From positions 62,380,408 through 62,444,407 of the forward strand of contig CM070904.1 in the NCBI GenBank assembly GCA_036417435.1: a stretch of DNA of 64,000 nucleotides, written 5' to 3'. This DNA is from Inia geoffrensis. Taxonomy: Eukaryota; Chordata; Mammalia; Artiodactyla; Iniidae. The first letter of the stretch is position 1. Every line of letters starts with the position of its first letter. This document shows, in pieces, positions 10,675 to 22,754 of the stretch. The notes beneath the pieces are model-generated. The model searched no databases. It saw only the letters and a list, made by a program, of their open reading frames with translations, and had not been told where the DNA came from. Both the position numbers and the translations under genes were made by a program.

Positions 10675-11050
10675 AAAAGTGAAGACTTCAAGAATAGAGA
10701 GTGACAGTCAGTGTATGTGTTTGCATAAGCATACTGTTTAGGACAGATAAATGACAATGAATAAAGCTAAGTTTTGGAAACAGAACCATGTTCTAATTCT
10801 TACCAACTAACTGACTCAAGGAAAATCCCTTAACAGCAAACTGGGGGAAAAGAGAATAAATTTGAGACCATATATATGAAAATAATGTTTTGTAAAATGT
10901 AGGTGCTAATCAAATGTGTGTCATTGTTAGAGAGGGGCTAGCCTGTGGAAATGAAACCACAGGGATAAGATATCAAACTAAGCAAACTTATATGTTTAAC
11001 AGAGTATTAAATGTTTCATTAAAATGAAAAAAAAAAAGTGAAGACTTCAA
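10675..11050 (+). mobile_element. Unidentified poly(A)-tailed retrocopy with 17-bp target duplication
   Basis: AAAAGTGAAGACTTCAA occurs perfectly at 10675-10691 and 11034-11050. The 342 bp between them (10692-11033) end in an A tract from 11026, with ATTAAA at 11006-11011 and 11018-11023, well placed for a polyadenylation signal. The left duplication follows TT (TT/AAAA, the L1 endonuclease consensus). The middle part (about 10775-10935: TTTTGGAAACAGAACCATGT, AACTAACTGACTC) resembles a diverged MIR in the same orientation. The body is not L1, CHR SINE or a recognised coding sequence, so it is best read as an L1-mobilised copy of the 3' part of a transcript. Confidence 0.7.
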
Positions 11051-14000
11051 AGGCAATACAATGCGATGGAAGAACCAAGGAACAGGAATTAATGGTCTTG
11101 TGTCCAATAATAAAATCCTCTAAACACTACAGAATTCTGAATAAAATTTCTTAAAGCTACCTTCAAAAAACACCAGAGAACTCTTATTTTTTATTTAGGT
11201 CCCTTAATCAATTCAAACTAATGTAATTATTATGCAGAACTACTTTTTTTTTTTTTTAAAAGCAAACTTTGCAAAATAATGGTTACAAAAGGAAATTCAT
11301 TGCTGCTTCTTCTATAAGTACTATGAGAAAGAGATCTTTTCTTATCATCGGTGAAAAAATAAGAGCAAAACCGCTCTCAGAGAATGTCTGTGCTTTAACT
11401 TAAATGTAAGAAGTGAACATCAGAGACACAAATGGCTTTGAACTAGGGGAATAAAATCACTTTTAGTATTAATGCAGAGGTGGGACCATGGATACCTTTT
11501 ATCTGTCTAAGGCCCAGCAATTAATTGTTTAGAATACTCAAGCAATATTCTATTGCCTCTGTAGCTGTAATAATTCAAATGGCTTAAAAATTCAATGAAC
11601 AACCCGGCATGGTGCTCACAAGATATTTCAAACACATAACCACCAAAGTGAACACAACCCTGCAAAAATGTAAGATTCTTGAACAATAATTTTCACATAA
11701 TAGTTATAATGCCATGCTGTGCGCTTCTTTATTTAAACACCATTTTTAAACCTTATTTTTATCCCCATTTTTAGCATCCATGTGCTATCCAGTGATAAAA
11801 GAGGATAGTCACAATAATGGACTTCGTGATGCAGGAGACCAATTTAAACTATAGAACTGGAAAATTATTTGGAATAGAATGGTGGTGAACCCAAGACAGC
11901 AGAAGGACTAATCTGTTTCCTCACTGGAGGTCATCAAGTAACAGTATGAATAACCAACCCTGAATACACCTCAGAGGTCTGTCCACTAATTTTGTACACA
12001 GAATACACAATTCTGAGAGTAACATTTTTCTTGCTCTTTAACACCATATGAAAGCACTGTCACCTACATTATCACACGAATCATAACATTTCTAAACTAA
12101 GGAATTTTGCAGCATTTCACGGCAATGTCTCAAATTAGCCCAACAGGACACCAGCAGAGGTCCTGATATCCCTGATCTTACGTTTGAATAGACTGTTTTA
12201 TCCTTGACAAAGTGCTTTCATATTCACTACCTTAATCATAATTTAGAGTTCATCACTGAGAAAGGAGGCTAAAATAAATGGTAACAAATTAGACACTGTC
12301 CATTGCATGGAGAATGGTCAGGGGCAGTATTCCTGAGCTTTGACCATTCTAGAAAAGAACAATGACCTGCACAGTCCTTTTCTCTAATTTTATTACCTTT
12401 AACACGTTTTCCTAATTGTGATCCAATTAAAGAATACCATCTATCACACTGAAAATGTAATGTGAAAGGAAATCATTATATAAATCTACCCAAAATCAAT
12501 ACTAGGTGTGTTTTTTCTTTCAAATAGGGTGTATATGCATTTGACACTCAAATGTTTCCTACAAGACATTTCAAAAGGTGACTCACTCAAAATATCCTTT
12601 TCACCAGAGGAATAAAAAGATTTCTAGTTGATGTTTTTCATTATTTTACTCACAAGAGTAAAAATGACATTTACCCATCTATTTATGAATCCAAACATAT
12701 AAGATGCTTGTGTGTACATATATGCATATACATGTATACATATATGTATAATATGTGTACTGGCTGTCCTGTTCTAGAAAGGACTTCAGGAAGTTAATAA
12801 AAAGGCATACCTTACAAGATAAAATAAAGGTAAAAATCAACAGCAAGGAACACAGGACAACGGGAAAATGAGGCAGGAGCAAAATGGCTAACTGAGAGAG
12901 GTCAATTGTTTCAAGTGCCCGACTTCTCATCAGTGGTTAAGCCTGAAGAGCTTGTCTAATGACTATCAACCAGCACTGATCAAACACAGCGAACTACCTG
13001 GAGATCAAGCACCTGATTGACAAGAAATCTATCATAAGCAGCTCTTCGGCACAAGCATACTTCAGTGATAATTGGTCCTAATGATAACTCTGAAATGCAA
13101 TTGTTAAGTGTAACCTGCATCATGATAAGAAAATGTATTTCTTTCCTTGTATCCCGTTGCGTTGAAAATTGACAATTCAGATAAAATGTATAAAACTCTA
13201 CAATCAGAAAATTTAATTAATATAATCTATTTCCTGACTAAACTGGAAGAGAGCCCAGTTATTGATTACTTGGAGATACAAGCTCCCGCCTTATTAATGT
13301 GTTTTACGCAGGGATATTAAATACCCCCAAAAAACGGAAACAAGCAAGGTTCCAGGTCCCTAGAAAGACAGAGTAACCCTTTATTTCTCCCTTTTCTTAG
13401 ATCACAGAGCTGGAAGGAATCTGTCAAGGGTTTCAAATAGCTTTCATCTCACATGCCAACCCTGAAGAGGTGCTAGTGGTTGTGTCGTGTAGGGAAGGAT
13501 TCTGAGGACCAGCCAGGCCCAGCAGGAAAGAGTGTTCTCATCTATTTATTAGAAATTCTGCCAGGGAAGAGGAAATGAGGCAGTACATTGCTGCTTACTT
13601 GCTTTATTCCTCATCTCAGTTCAATTTGTTGATGTTACCAGTGAGGAACTGGAGACTTAAAGTGCTGGGCTACTTATTTACCATTCCTCTTTAGATTTAT
13701 TTTAGCTTGCCTTATTATAAAAACTATTTGACATGTTACAGAAATACACATAATAACAATAAAGAGATGTGAGAAACAGGATGAGAGATAAATATATATA
13801 TATCATGGGGAGGATAAAAGTTTGTCCCTGTGGCAAATCCTAAAGTCTTCATTTTCACCATGGCCTTTCCCAGCACTGGGTAATCCCGATTAATTGATAT
13901 TCAGTTGCTCATCCCAGAGAGTGTGAGTATGTGTGTGACAAATACGCACGCCAGGAATAGGTCCTGAGTTTCACTATCAAGGAAACAAGGCCTCTAAGAA

Positions 14001-14257
14001 CCACTGCCCATTTATTTTGCTACTGTACTTTGAATTATTGGCAATAATACATTTCAAAAGGAGATTTTTAATGAATTCATGTAGAGTAAAAGTTATTAGT
14101 TCTGTCATAGCTATCTGGAAGAAATAAATATTCTTCTCTGATAATAAAAAAACAGAAGTAAAATTAAAAAAAAGAAAAGAGAACAAGGCCTCTGCGGTTA
14201 GAGATTGGGACTCATAGCTCAGCTTTCCTTTGCGCCATATAAAGGAGCATTTTATTC
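11051..14257. other. Unassigned intronic DNA
   Basis: The longest repeat-poor stretch on the left side. It is AT-rich with an ATGTATACATATATG-type alternating patch at about 12715-12756 and a TA patch at 13793-13802. No exon or RNA gene was recognised. ORFs such as 12679-12930 and 13977-14186 (minus) look random. Confidence 0.45.
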
Positions 14258-14740
14258 ATTCATTCAGAAATATTCACTGATACTTGCTTGTAAGAAATAA
14301 AGAAAAATAAGCAAATTACACAGTATGTTAGAGGGTGGTATTAGAACAATTAGATAGCACAAGGCAAGGGGGGTTGAGATATCAAATGCCAAGGTAAAGT
14401 GGAGGCAGATTACAATTTTTAAAAAGGTGGCCAGGGTAGGCTTGTTGAGAAGGTGACATCTGAGCAACGTCCTGAAGGAGGTGAGTCAGGAGGATGTGGG
14501 GAGGAGCAAGGCAGTTACGTGAGAAGGAAAAACCAATGAAGGGCTGGAAGGCAGAGGCAGGCCTGGTACGTTTTAGAAATACCAAGGAGTCCACCATGGC
14601 TGGAGGAAAGCAGCAGAGGAGAATAAGGGGAGATAAGGTCAGAAAAATAATGGGGGAGGGAGGCAGGTAATACAGGATCCTGCAGCCATCATAAGACTTG
14701 TAAATGACGAGTAATGTGAAAAAGCCACTTGGCGTCAGCA
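14258..14740 (-). mobile_element. L2 LINE 3' portion
   Basis: CATTCATTCAGAAATATTCA, GGTGGCCAGGGTAGGCTTGT, GAAGGTGACATCTGAGCAAC, GTCCTGAAGGAGGTGAGTCA and ACCAAGGAGTCCACCATGGC follow the reverse complement of L2. The 153-aa minus-strand ORF at 14382-14843 lies mostly in this sequence and is not a gene. Confidence 0.75.
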
Positions 14741-15166
14741 AGCCAGGATGACTGAGTTCGTGTCTTTGGAGACGGGGCCGACCTGTACATTTTGTGCACG
14801 TGTGGACAGCAGCAGGGTACACAGATTTTAGGAACATGCCCAAAGATATTTATCTTTATGGCTCATGTCGGCCCATAACGTGAAAAGACATGCTCGGATT
14901 GTGACACATCCTGGCAACTGTGCCCGTGTGGCAGCAGTGCTCCTGAGATCGTACTGCTCAGAAGGTTTAGAAAGCAAGAGCAAGACAAGTGGAGAGTGAG
15001 GGGTTGCCTGATTTGCTGCAGTCTGAGGTCATTTATGAAGTGTCACCTCGTCATTTCTCTTCAACGTGGTATTAAAATTCTTCCTGGACATTTGTGAGTG
15101 GTGGACCCACAGAGGAAACCTTAGTCTGGTAAGTATCAGAGGTCAGAAAACCACTGAATCTATATA
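14741..15166. other. Unassigned intronic DNA
   Basis: No repeat or exon recognised. Confidence 0.4.
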
Positions 15167-15853
15167 TAGACAGTCCTCGACTTAACAGTGGTTCGACTTA
15201 CACTTTTTTTTTTGGCAGTACGCAGGCCTCTCACTGTTGTGGCCTCTCCCGTTGCGGAGCACAGGCTCCGGACGCGCAGGCTCAGCGGCCGTGGCTCACG
15301 GGCCCAGCCGCTCCGCGGCACGTGGGATCTTCCCGGACCGGGGCATGAACCCGCGTCCCCTGCATCGGCAGGCAGACCCTCAACCACTGCGCCACCAGGG
15401 AAGCCCTGGACTTACACTTTTTTGACTGGTGCAAAAGGGGTATATGCGTTCAGCAGAAACTGTACTTTGAATTATGATTTTTGATCTTTTCCCAGGCTAC
15501 CGATATGTGGTATGATACTGTCTCATGATGCAGGGCAGCAGCTGAAGCTCCAGGTCAGCCACGCGATCACAAGGATAAACACCCAATACACTTATAACCA
15601 TTCTGTTTTCCACTTTCAGTGCAGTATTCAATAAATTGCATGAGATATTCAGCACTTTATTATAAAACAGGCTTTGCGTTAAATGATTTTGCCCAACTGT
15701 AGGCTAATGTAAGTGTTCTGAGCACATTTAAGGTAAGCTGGGCTCAGCTATGTAGGTTAGGTGTATCAAATGCTTTTGACTCAGGATATTTTCAATTTAC
15801 AATGGGTTTATCAGGACATAATCCCACATTGTATGTCGAGGAACATCTGTTAT
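15167..15853 (-). mobile_element. Tigger-type (TcMar) non-autonomous DNA transposon, split by a SINE
   Basis: The left end ACAGTCCTCGACTTAACAGT and right end GTATGTCGAGGAACATCTGT are the inverted Tigger termini. Inside are GCAGTATTCAATAAATTGCA, TTATTATAAAACAGGCTTTG, CCAACTGTAGGCTAATGTAA and AAGGTAAGCTGGGC, matching remembered Tigger-family internal sequence in order. No transposase frame remains. Confidence 0.85.
15195..15423 (-). mobile_element. CHR-2-like SINE inserted in the Tigger element
   Basis: Body about 15204-15406, reverse orientation, from GGCAGTACGCAGGCC to CCACCAGGGAAGCCC. GACTTACACTTTTTT flanks it at 15195-15209 and again at about 15409-15423, so it landed in the Tigger terminal region and duplicated part of it. 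Confidence 0.93.
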
Positions 15854-16330
15854 AAGACTGGGGTATAAATGAACCCTATGAAGAAATAAAACCAATCCTG
15901 AAAAACTCATAACCGACATATCATTACTGTCTATGCAAGCCCAGTAAAGGCTGGTGCTGTCAGAACAGACATCCAAAAAGAGAGGAAAGCAGAGGGGAGG
16001 GAGAGAGGAAACTAACTGTGGCATGATGACCTACTTCTGAAAGAAGAATGTTCCTTCAAGCCCAAGCCTAGGAATTTATCAGGAACTTGTAGTAGATAGA
16101 GAATAAAGCAGTTGCATAGCCCACAGGAGGTTTAGAAGCCAGAACCAAGTATTTTAAACTGTGATTTATTGAGCCACCAAAACACAGGTGAAATAAACTT
16201 CTACAGCTAAAATACACACCCAGTAAAGTTTCTGAATGTTTCCTGTTTTCAAACATTAAAAAGAGGGATAATTAATTCAAGGCCAAAGTGAATTCTAAGT
16301 GAGAATGGGTATAAGAAAAGCACAGTTTAA
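15854..16330. other. Unassigned intronic DNA
   Basis: No repeat or exon recognised. Two small minus-strand ORFs lack support. Confidence 0.4.
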
Positions 16331-16333
16331 AAA

Positions 16334-17457
16334 AGCCTTCCTGGGACTTCCCTGGTGGTGCAGTGGTTAACGATCGCTTGCCAGAAGACCTAAATAGACA
16401 TTTCTCCAAAGAAGAAATACAGATGGCCAAGAAGCACATGAAAAGCTGCTCAACATCACTAATTATCAGAGAAATGCAAATCAAAACTACAATGAGGTAT
16501 CACCTCACACCAGTCAGAATGGGCATCATCAGAAAATCTACAAACAACAAATGCTGGAGAGGGTGTGGAGAAAAGGGAACCCTCTTGCACCACTGGTGGG
16601 AATGTAAATTGATACAGCCACTATGGAGAACAGTATGGAGGTTCTTTAAAAAACTAAAAATAGAACTAACATACAACCCAGCAAACCCACTACTGGGCAT
16701 ATACCAGAGAAAACCATAATTCAAAAAGACACATGCACCCCAGTGTTCACTGCAGCACTATTTACAATAGCCAGGTCATGGAAGCAACCTAAACACCCAT
16801 CGACAGATAAATGGATAAAGAAGATGTGGTACATATATACAATGGAATATTACTCAGCCATAAAAAGGAACGAAATTGGGTCATTTCTAGAGACATGGAT
16901 GGACCTAGAGACTGTCATACAGAGTGAAGTAAGTCAGAAAGAGAAAAACAAATATCGTATATTAACGCATGTATGTGGAATCTAGAAAAATGGTACAGAT
17001 GAACTTGGTTTGCAGGGCAGAAATAGAGACACAGATGTCGAGAACAAACGTATTGATGCCAAAGGGGGAAAGCGGCGGGTGGTGGTGGTGGTGGTGGTGG
17101 GATGAATTGGGAGATTGGGATTGACATGTATACACTGATGTGTATAAAGTGGATAATTAATAAGGACCTGCTGTATAAAAAAATAAATAAAATTCTAAAA
17201 TTAAAAAAAAAAGAATCCGCCTGCCAGTGCAGGGGACACGGATTCGAGCCCTGCCCCAGGAAGATCCCACATGCTGTGGAGCAACTAAGCCCGTGTGCCA
17301 CAACTACTGAGCCTGCGCTCTAGAGCCCACGAGCCACAACTACTGAAGCCCGTGTGCCTGGAGCCCGTGCTCCGCAACAACAGAAGCCACCGCGATGAGA
17401 AGGTTGTGCACCACAACGAAGACCCAACGCAGCCAAAAAAAAAAAAAGAGCCTTCCT
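16334..17457 (+). mobile_element. Long-form CHR SINE split by an L1
   Basis: The SINE head (GGGACTTCCCTGGTGGTGCA, from 16343) stops at about 16383, and its continuation CTGCCAGTGCAGGGGACACG begins at about 17221 and runs to the A tail at 17448. AGCCTTCCT flanks the composite at 16334-16342 and 17449-17457. The tail half carries CACAACTACTGAGCC-type internal repeats, as in the long copies at 32.2 and 55.0 kb. Confidence 0.9.
16384..17210 (+). mobile_element. 5'-truncated L1 (end of ORF2 and 3'UTR) inserted in the SINE
   Basis: Begins in ORF2 sequence ([20 protein letters not shown]) and continues through [35 protein letters not shown] and YYSAIKRNEIGSFLETWMDL to the ORF2 C terminus. A frame break after LLGIYQRKP separates two partial frames (16363-16719 and 16743-16985), so it is dead. 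A GGT tract (17077-17100) sits in the 3'UTR before the A tail. Target duplications are the SINE's own bases: CGATCGCTTGCCAG on the left and GAATCCGCCTGCCAG on the right, diverged. Confidence 0.93.
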
Positions 17458-19679
17458 TTTCCTCAAAGATGTCAACCAAGCTAAGAGTTGCTGGGAATCA
17501 GGATTTTGAGTATTTGCTGATTTTAATGTTTACTGACAATCAGGGAACAGCTGTGCATCCACTTATATCTTTATAGGGCCATGAAGAGGTTTTCCTTTCC
17601 AATGGAAATGCCATTGGATAGTCAAAAATACCAGCATTCTCGAGAGAGCCACTTTGATAAGAATGATTGCGGTACAAACTGATAAAAGAAGATGACCCAG
17701 CAAAGTCTCACCTACTGTGATTTTAAAAGGGGTAGTCAAATAGAGAGCACGAGAAACATTTATTTATATTTCTTTCCATAAAAGCTTGAGACTGCTGGCA
17801 GAAATATAAGTAACACCACAAGACAGAAATAGATATGGAATTCAAGGTGAAGGGAAAATAAACCCAGGAGGAGAGTTACTACACAGACATGCGAACCAGA
17901 AAGTGAAGTCCCACAGAACTGCCAACAGGGGATGCAAATTTGGCCTAGAACTTCCTAGCAGTCAAAATGAGAAGAAATACAACAGTTACAAAACTAGTGT
18001 TTGTCAGTAGAAGCAAGTCCAGGGCTCAGGAGAAGTTCTGTGTGTTCCAGCTCTGAGGCCAAAAGAAGCCTCCTCCTGTAGGTCTTCCTGAGGCCACAAG
18101 TTAGGTGCAAAGCCAGGTCAGACGACAGCACGGCGCCCGAGGACCCCGGTGGCGTGTGCAATTCTACCAGGGCAAACGGCTCTGTGGTTACCATACTACA
18201 CTCTCTGCTGACTCGGCAGCATCCAGGGATAAAACCCACACTCCCTGCAACAGTGGTTATCAAGTTGGGTTCCAAAGAGGTGCTTTCGGAGTTCTACCAA
18301 TTTTCTCTTGGAATTCCATTTCTTAGCCTTTAAATACAAAAAACAAAACACCAGACAACCCCCACAAAAACCCCACCAAGAAAATCAGACAGGAAACGCA
18401 AGCAAATATACAGCACAACACATTTTATCACACCGATAACCACCCTCACACATTAAGTCTCCTCAAGGGCAGACTCTGGGTCAATGTGTCTCCTACCATC
18501 TCTTCTTGTACATTTGAACTTCTTAAAAATGAGTCACTGATTAGGAAAGTTCTAATTCTGCGTTGGTATTCTGGAAATTCAAGCCTGCACACGCCCATTC
18601 ATATAAAATTGTACAAACCCTACACATACATCACGTTCAAACAAATGACAGGCCAGGAGCAGGTACAACTAGTTGGCGTACACCCTCACCATGACCATGG
18701 CTATTAAGCCACCTGTACAATAATAAGCACTGAATCACAACAAGGTAACATCATTAAGACTGGTCCCAATCGTACTTTGAGGTGCCCCTGGTCTGACCTT
18801 TATACCTATCATGAGGCATGCGAATAGCTGTATTACAATTCAACGTCAAGACAAAAAAACTTCTGGCTCTTTCTAGCTTTTGGATCAGGTTAAATCAAGA
18901 CGATGCTAAGAAGATAAAGTGAGCTATTAGAAGATTGATACCTCTGCAACTGCTTATCTTATGGATGTTAAGTATCTTTCCCTAACACTATACCACCAAA
19001 ACGGAAAACAGAAATATTCTAGATGTTAAGCTGCTGATACTGTTCTGCAACCGTCAGAAGTCCCAATCTCAAATTTTTGAATTCATCAAAACTGCCTCAT
19101 CATTCTCCCTGATGAATTTTATAAATGTTACAAATCTGCATTTATAAAATACATACTAAAAAAAATACTGGTTTCAAGTATTTGTATAGGGAGTTCTGTT
19201 TAAAATTTCATTTGACCGAAGGCCTTTTCTACTAAAGAATTTCAAAACCCCCTCTGGCTAGGGTAGTCCTATTATAGACAGGGGGATACTGATCCTGACA
19301 ACCTTTGGAGATTGGGTGGGGCTCATCGTTTCCAGCATTGAGCAGCCTTGAAGGCTGATGCTATGCCAGTCTAATCTAATCTGATACCAATATAATCGAA
19401 CACAAACACTATCCTCTTCTGTGTGTGCCATGACAAGGTTGGGAAGCTCTGTGATGAACAAAGGGACTACAAATCCTTCTGGCAATTTTTCATAAATCTG
19501 ATTTCTTCCAACAGCTCTTGACAAGAGCTGCAGTGGAGAGGACAAAGTTGAGCTCTTTGGCAAGAAACTGAAGTACAGATGTTTCATACTCATGATTAAG
19601 GGCAGAGATGAGTGTAGAGTTTCATTCACTCCTGAAAAGTAAAGAGAGAAATCAAGATATGGGTGGTGGGGGAGACGAT
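17458..19679. other. Unassigned intronic DNA
   Basis: No repeat or exon recognised. A 157-aa minus-strand ORF (19258-19731) is the longest frame in the window not caused by a known repeat over most of its length, but it shows no domain, signal or splice context. Confidence 0.4.
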
Positions 19680-20030
19680 GGGATGTTTTCCCAGGCCTGC
19701 CACTTCCTAATTTTGACTCCAAGAAGGTCACTTAACCTTCTCTGAACCGCAGCTTTCTCAATTATAACATGAAGGGACTAAATCAGTAGCTTGTAACAGG
19801 GACTAAACATCAGAACCTCCTTAGAGCTTTAAAAAATACATAATGACAGCAGTAACATTCATACATGCCAGGAAATGTTCTGAGCACTCCACACATATTA
19901 ACCCATTTAGTCCCCACAAGAAGTCTGTATTGTAGGTGCTATAACAGGTGAGGAAACGGCGGCACAGAAAGGTTGAGAAATCTGCCCAATGAAGTGGCAG
20001 AGCCGGGTGGAAGGATCCAGAGCCTGTGCT
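19680..20030. mobile_element. MIR (plus), MER5-like hAT fragment and MIR (minus) side by side
   Basis: 19698-19780 has GCCACTTCCTAATTTTGACT and GGTCACTTAACCTTCTCTGA, a MIR on plus. About 19782-19845 has ACATCAGAACCTCCTTAGAG then CTTTAAAAAATAC, MER5-like. 19860-20030 has ATATTAACCCATTTAGTCC, GGTGAGGAAACGGCGGCACA and GTGGCAGAGCCGGG, a MIR on minus. Confidence 0.65.
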
Positions 20031-20688
20031 CTTTAGTACAGCTGCAGGTTACGCTGACGCTCTCCCTATGTATGTATCTCTGAATCTTCTGACTGAGAAG
20101 CTACTGAAGGGCCTGGACACGCAAATTTTGATTCTGGTGAGCACTCCTTATTCACAGCCACTTGAACTAGAAGAAATGTAAAGTTCTGTGATTCAGCCTG
20201 GAGATGAAAAAAGTGCCACACACTTTTTAGCTCACTAAATGCTCAAATTCTTTGGCCTCAAAGATCTCAGTCAAAATTAAATGGGTTTGGCTTTTAACAG
20301 CTAAATTGCATGGTATCAAACAACAACAAAAAAGATAATGAATAAAGACAGAGTAAGAAAAATTTAGGAAACAAAATGCTATCTAGCTAGTTAAGTAGAC
20401 GGACTACACAGGGTAACTTAAGTAGATTACGTAATGGAGTAAAACCTAAGCCTATAAATGGGCAGTAACAATAATATTTTCATAATTTTTGGCTTAGATT
20501 TGGGGGTGAAGCTGAAACATTTTGGAAAAACCCTTGGAAAGTATCAGTGCTCCCATCCAAATGGGCCAGAGGTCTCTTTGTTCCTAGGATCACGGATAAC
20601 TGCCTCTTTGTTTCATCTTTAAAGAAACAATCCTTACGCTACCAGAGTGGCCTTTGGAAAGATGGAACTCTGCACGTACGTGCTGATA
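20031..20688. other. Unassigned intronic DNA
   Basis: No repeat or exon recognised. Confidence 0.4.
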
Positions 20689-20977
20689 CAGTAAGTCCCC
20701 TACATACGAATGAGTTCCGTTCTGAGAGCACGTTTGTAAGTCCAACAAAGTTAGCCTAGGTACCCAACTAACACAATCAGCTATATAGTACTGTACTGTA
20801 ATAGGTTTATAACACTTTTCACACAAATAATACATAAAAAACAAACACAAAAAATAAAACATGTTTAATCTTACAGTACAGTACCTTGTAAAGTACCGTA
20901 CAACAGCTGGCGTACCGGGGCACATTCGCATCTTTGAAAGTTTGCAACTTGAAGGTTCGTATGTAGGGGACTTACTG
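20689..20977 (+). mobile_element. 289-bp palindromic MITE (Tc1/mariner or Tigger-like)
   Basis: The ends are perfect inverted repeats of 22 bp: CAGTAAGTCCCCTACATACG plus AA at 20689-20710 and its reverse complement at 20956-20977. TA precedes the left end at 20687-20688, as expected for TA-target elements, while the right flank is now TC. Subterminal parts are also partly complementary (TACTGTACTGTA at about 20791-20802 and TACAGTACAGTA at about 20872-20883). No transposase is encoded; ORFs here are incidental. Confidence 0.85.
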
Positions 20978-20979
20978 TC

Positions 20980-22080
20980 AACCAGAAAATGTTAGTTTTT
21001 CATACAGATTCCCTCACAGACGTCTGAGTAATAGAGTCAGAAAGATGTTATGGCATTAAGAGAAAACGAGGAAGACAAGTGATCCTGGTCCCATAAGCAA
21101 GTTTAACCAATTTAGACAAGTTTAAGCCTGCTGTGGCCAGGTCAGTGAGGACACAGACGGCCAGGAGGAGCAAGAGTCCACGTCCCCTGGCACAGCCATG
21201 AACTTGGCCAGGTTTGTTTGTGTTATGAGTGCACTTCCTCTCTAACTCTAGATAACCCATTTAGGGAATCTTGTCCTCCTCTCCTTCCACTCAGTCCCAT
21301 GGCTCTCTTACAAAATCTCTTCTCAAAAGTCTCCATTCTGAAGCCAAATGGTCCTATCAAGGGAGTTGCAGAGCATGTTATTAAACAAAAAGCAACATTT
21401 TAAAAAGTGTAAGCCCCTAAAACTGAACTATAAAAATTTATGAAAGTAATGACGTTGGAGGAATATATAGATCGAATGGTTGACCATAAGGGCTACATCG
21501 GCAGAAAGTTTCCGATATACAGTATTCCAGCTGACAAATAATCAGGTTTAATTACTAGTCTCTCTTCTGCACTGAAGAGGCATCAGTCTGGAGTTGACGT
21601 GTTGTTTCTTTCCACTTAATAGCCATATCAAAAGCACACAAATTCATAAAGCAGACAGGTACTCAATTTGAATTCGCAGAGAGTAGATGAGAATTTGCCG
21701 GCAAGAATAAAAACCAAGCTCTTCCTCCTGATCCTTATATCTGTTAATGGTACCGAACTCCCAGTTTCCTACACTCAAAATCTTACACTCATCGAATCAT
21801 CTTCCTCTTTGGACCTACTCTCCTCCCAGTGAAGTACAAGCCTTCTTCTGGGATTAAAGAACCCCATGATATGGTCCTAGAGAAGACCAGACAAGGCAGG
21901 CAGCCAGGCTAGTACTGGCTTTGAACCTGGGCTCGAGCTGCTCACCCAGCCCTGAAGACTCATTCAAATGCCAAGCTCTTCTTGATGCCCGCCCAATCAT
22001 ATGCAATCACCCCCTATCTTCTAATCTCCATAGCACTTTCTGTCTCTCACATGACACACCACATTCTGGTCTACATGATG
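20980..22080. other. Unassigned intronic DNA
   Basis: No repeat or exon recognised. Confidence 0.4.
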
Positions 22081-22084
22081 TGTG

Positions 22085-22205
22085 AAGTTTATTTTCCACA
22101 TCAGACAAGAACCTCCCTGAGGGTAGGGAATGTGCCTTACCCAGTGCAGTATCTAGCAAAATCAAAGGCACGATGCTTAACAAATAACGGAATTCACCAC
22201 TCACT
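22085..22205 (+). mobile_element. L2 3' end fragment
   Basis: AGAACCTCCCTGAGGGTAGG, GAATGTGCCTTACCCAGTGC and AGTATCTAGCAAA follow the L2 terminal segment. Confidence 0.6.
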
Positions 22206-22754
22206 TACTTCTACTTTAATTTCTCCTCAGAAGAGGTTTGGTCTTATGTTTTAATCAGATTTATACTTCTAGTAAAATTAGAATGCTATATTAGGCCGTT
22301 CTGTAAAGCATTGTTGTTTGGATTTGTTAGATGGGGATCCCTAAAAGAATGTTTCTTTTTGTAATGCACTAAGACCCTCAGGCATCAAGCAAATGACATA
22401 CCTTCTCTGTACTGTGTAATCTCGGGGAGCGGCACACTAGACAGCTAACCAGGAGCTGAGTTGTGTATAACCAGCTACATGAGAAGGAATTACTTTGTTA
22501 GATGTCAGGAAAGATGAGTTCCTCCTCTATCCTCCCTCCTTTACTTTGAGCTTTTGATTCTGTTGGCTACTCAAGCGGACTTAAAGAAAGCTGATTTTTC
22601 TAACAAAATCTTGTTAAATGTATCATGGCTGAATATCTCTTTTAGGATCCCGGAGAAATGAGTCTTTTTATAGCTTGTGGTTAACAGAGGAACGTGGGCA
22701 CTGATGAAGGGAGGATGAAGATAATGAACTGGCATTCAGAGTATGTTTGGGGAA

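Noticed and set aside
14382..14843. 153-aa minus-strand ORF
   Set aside because: Most of it is the reverse of an L2 3' region with recognisable L2 order; no coding features.
16363..16985. Reverse-transcriptase-like protein fragments
   Set aside because: They are the C-terminal part of L1 ORF2 in a truncated, frame-broken L1, not a host gene or novel RT system.
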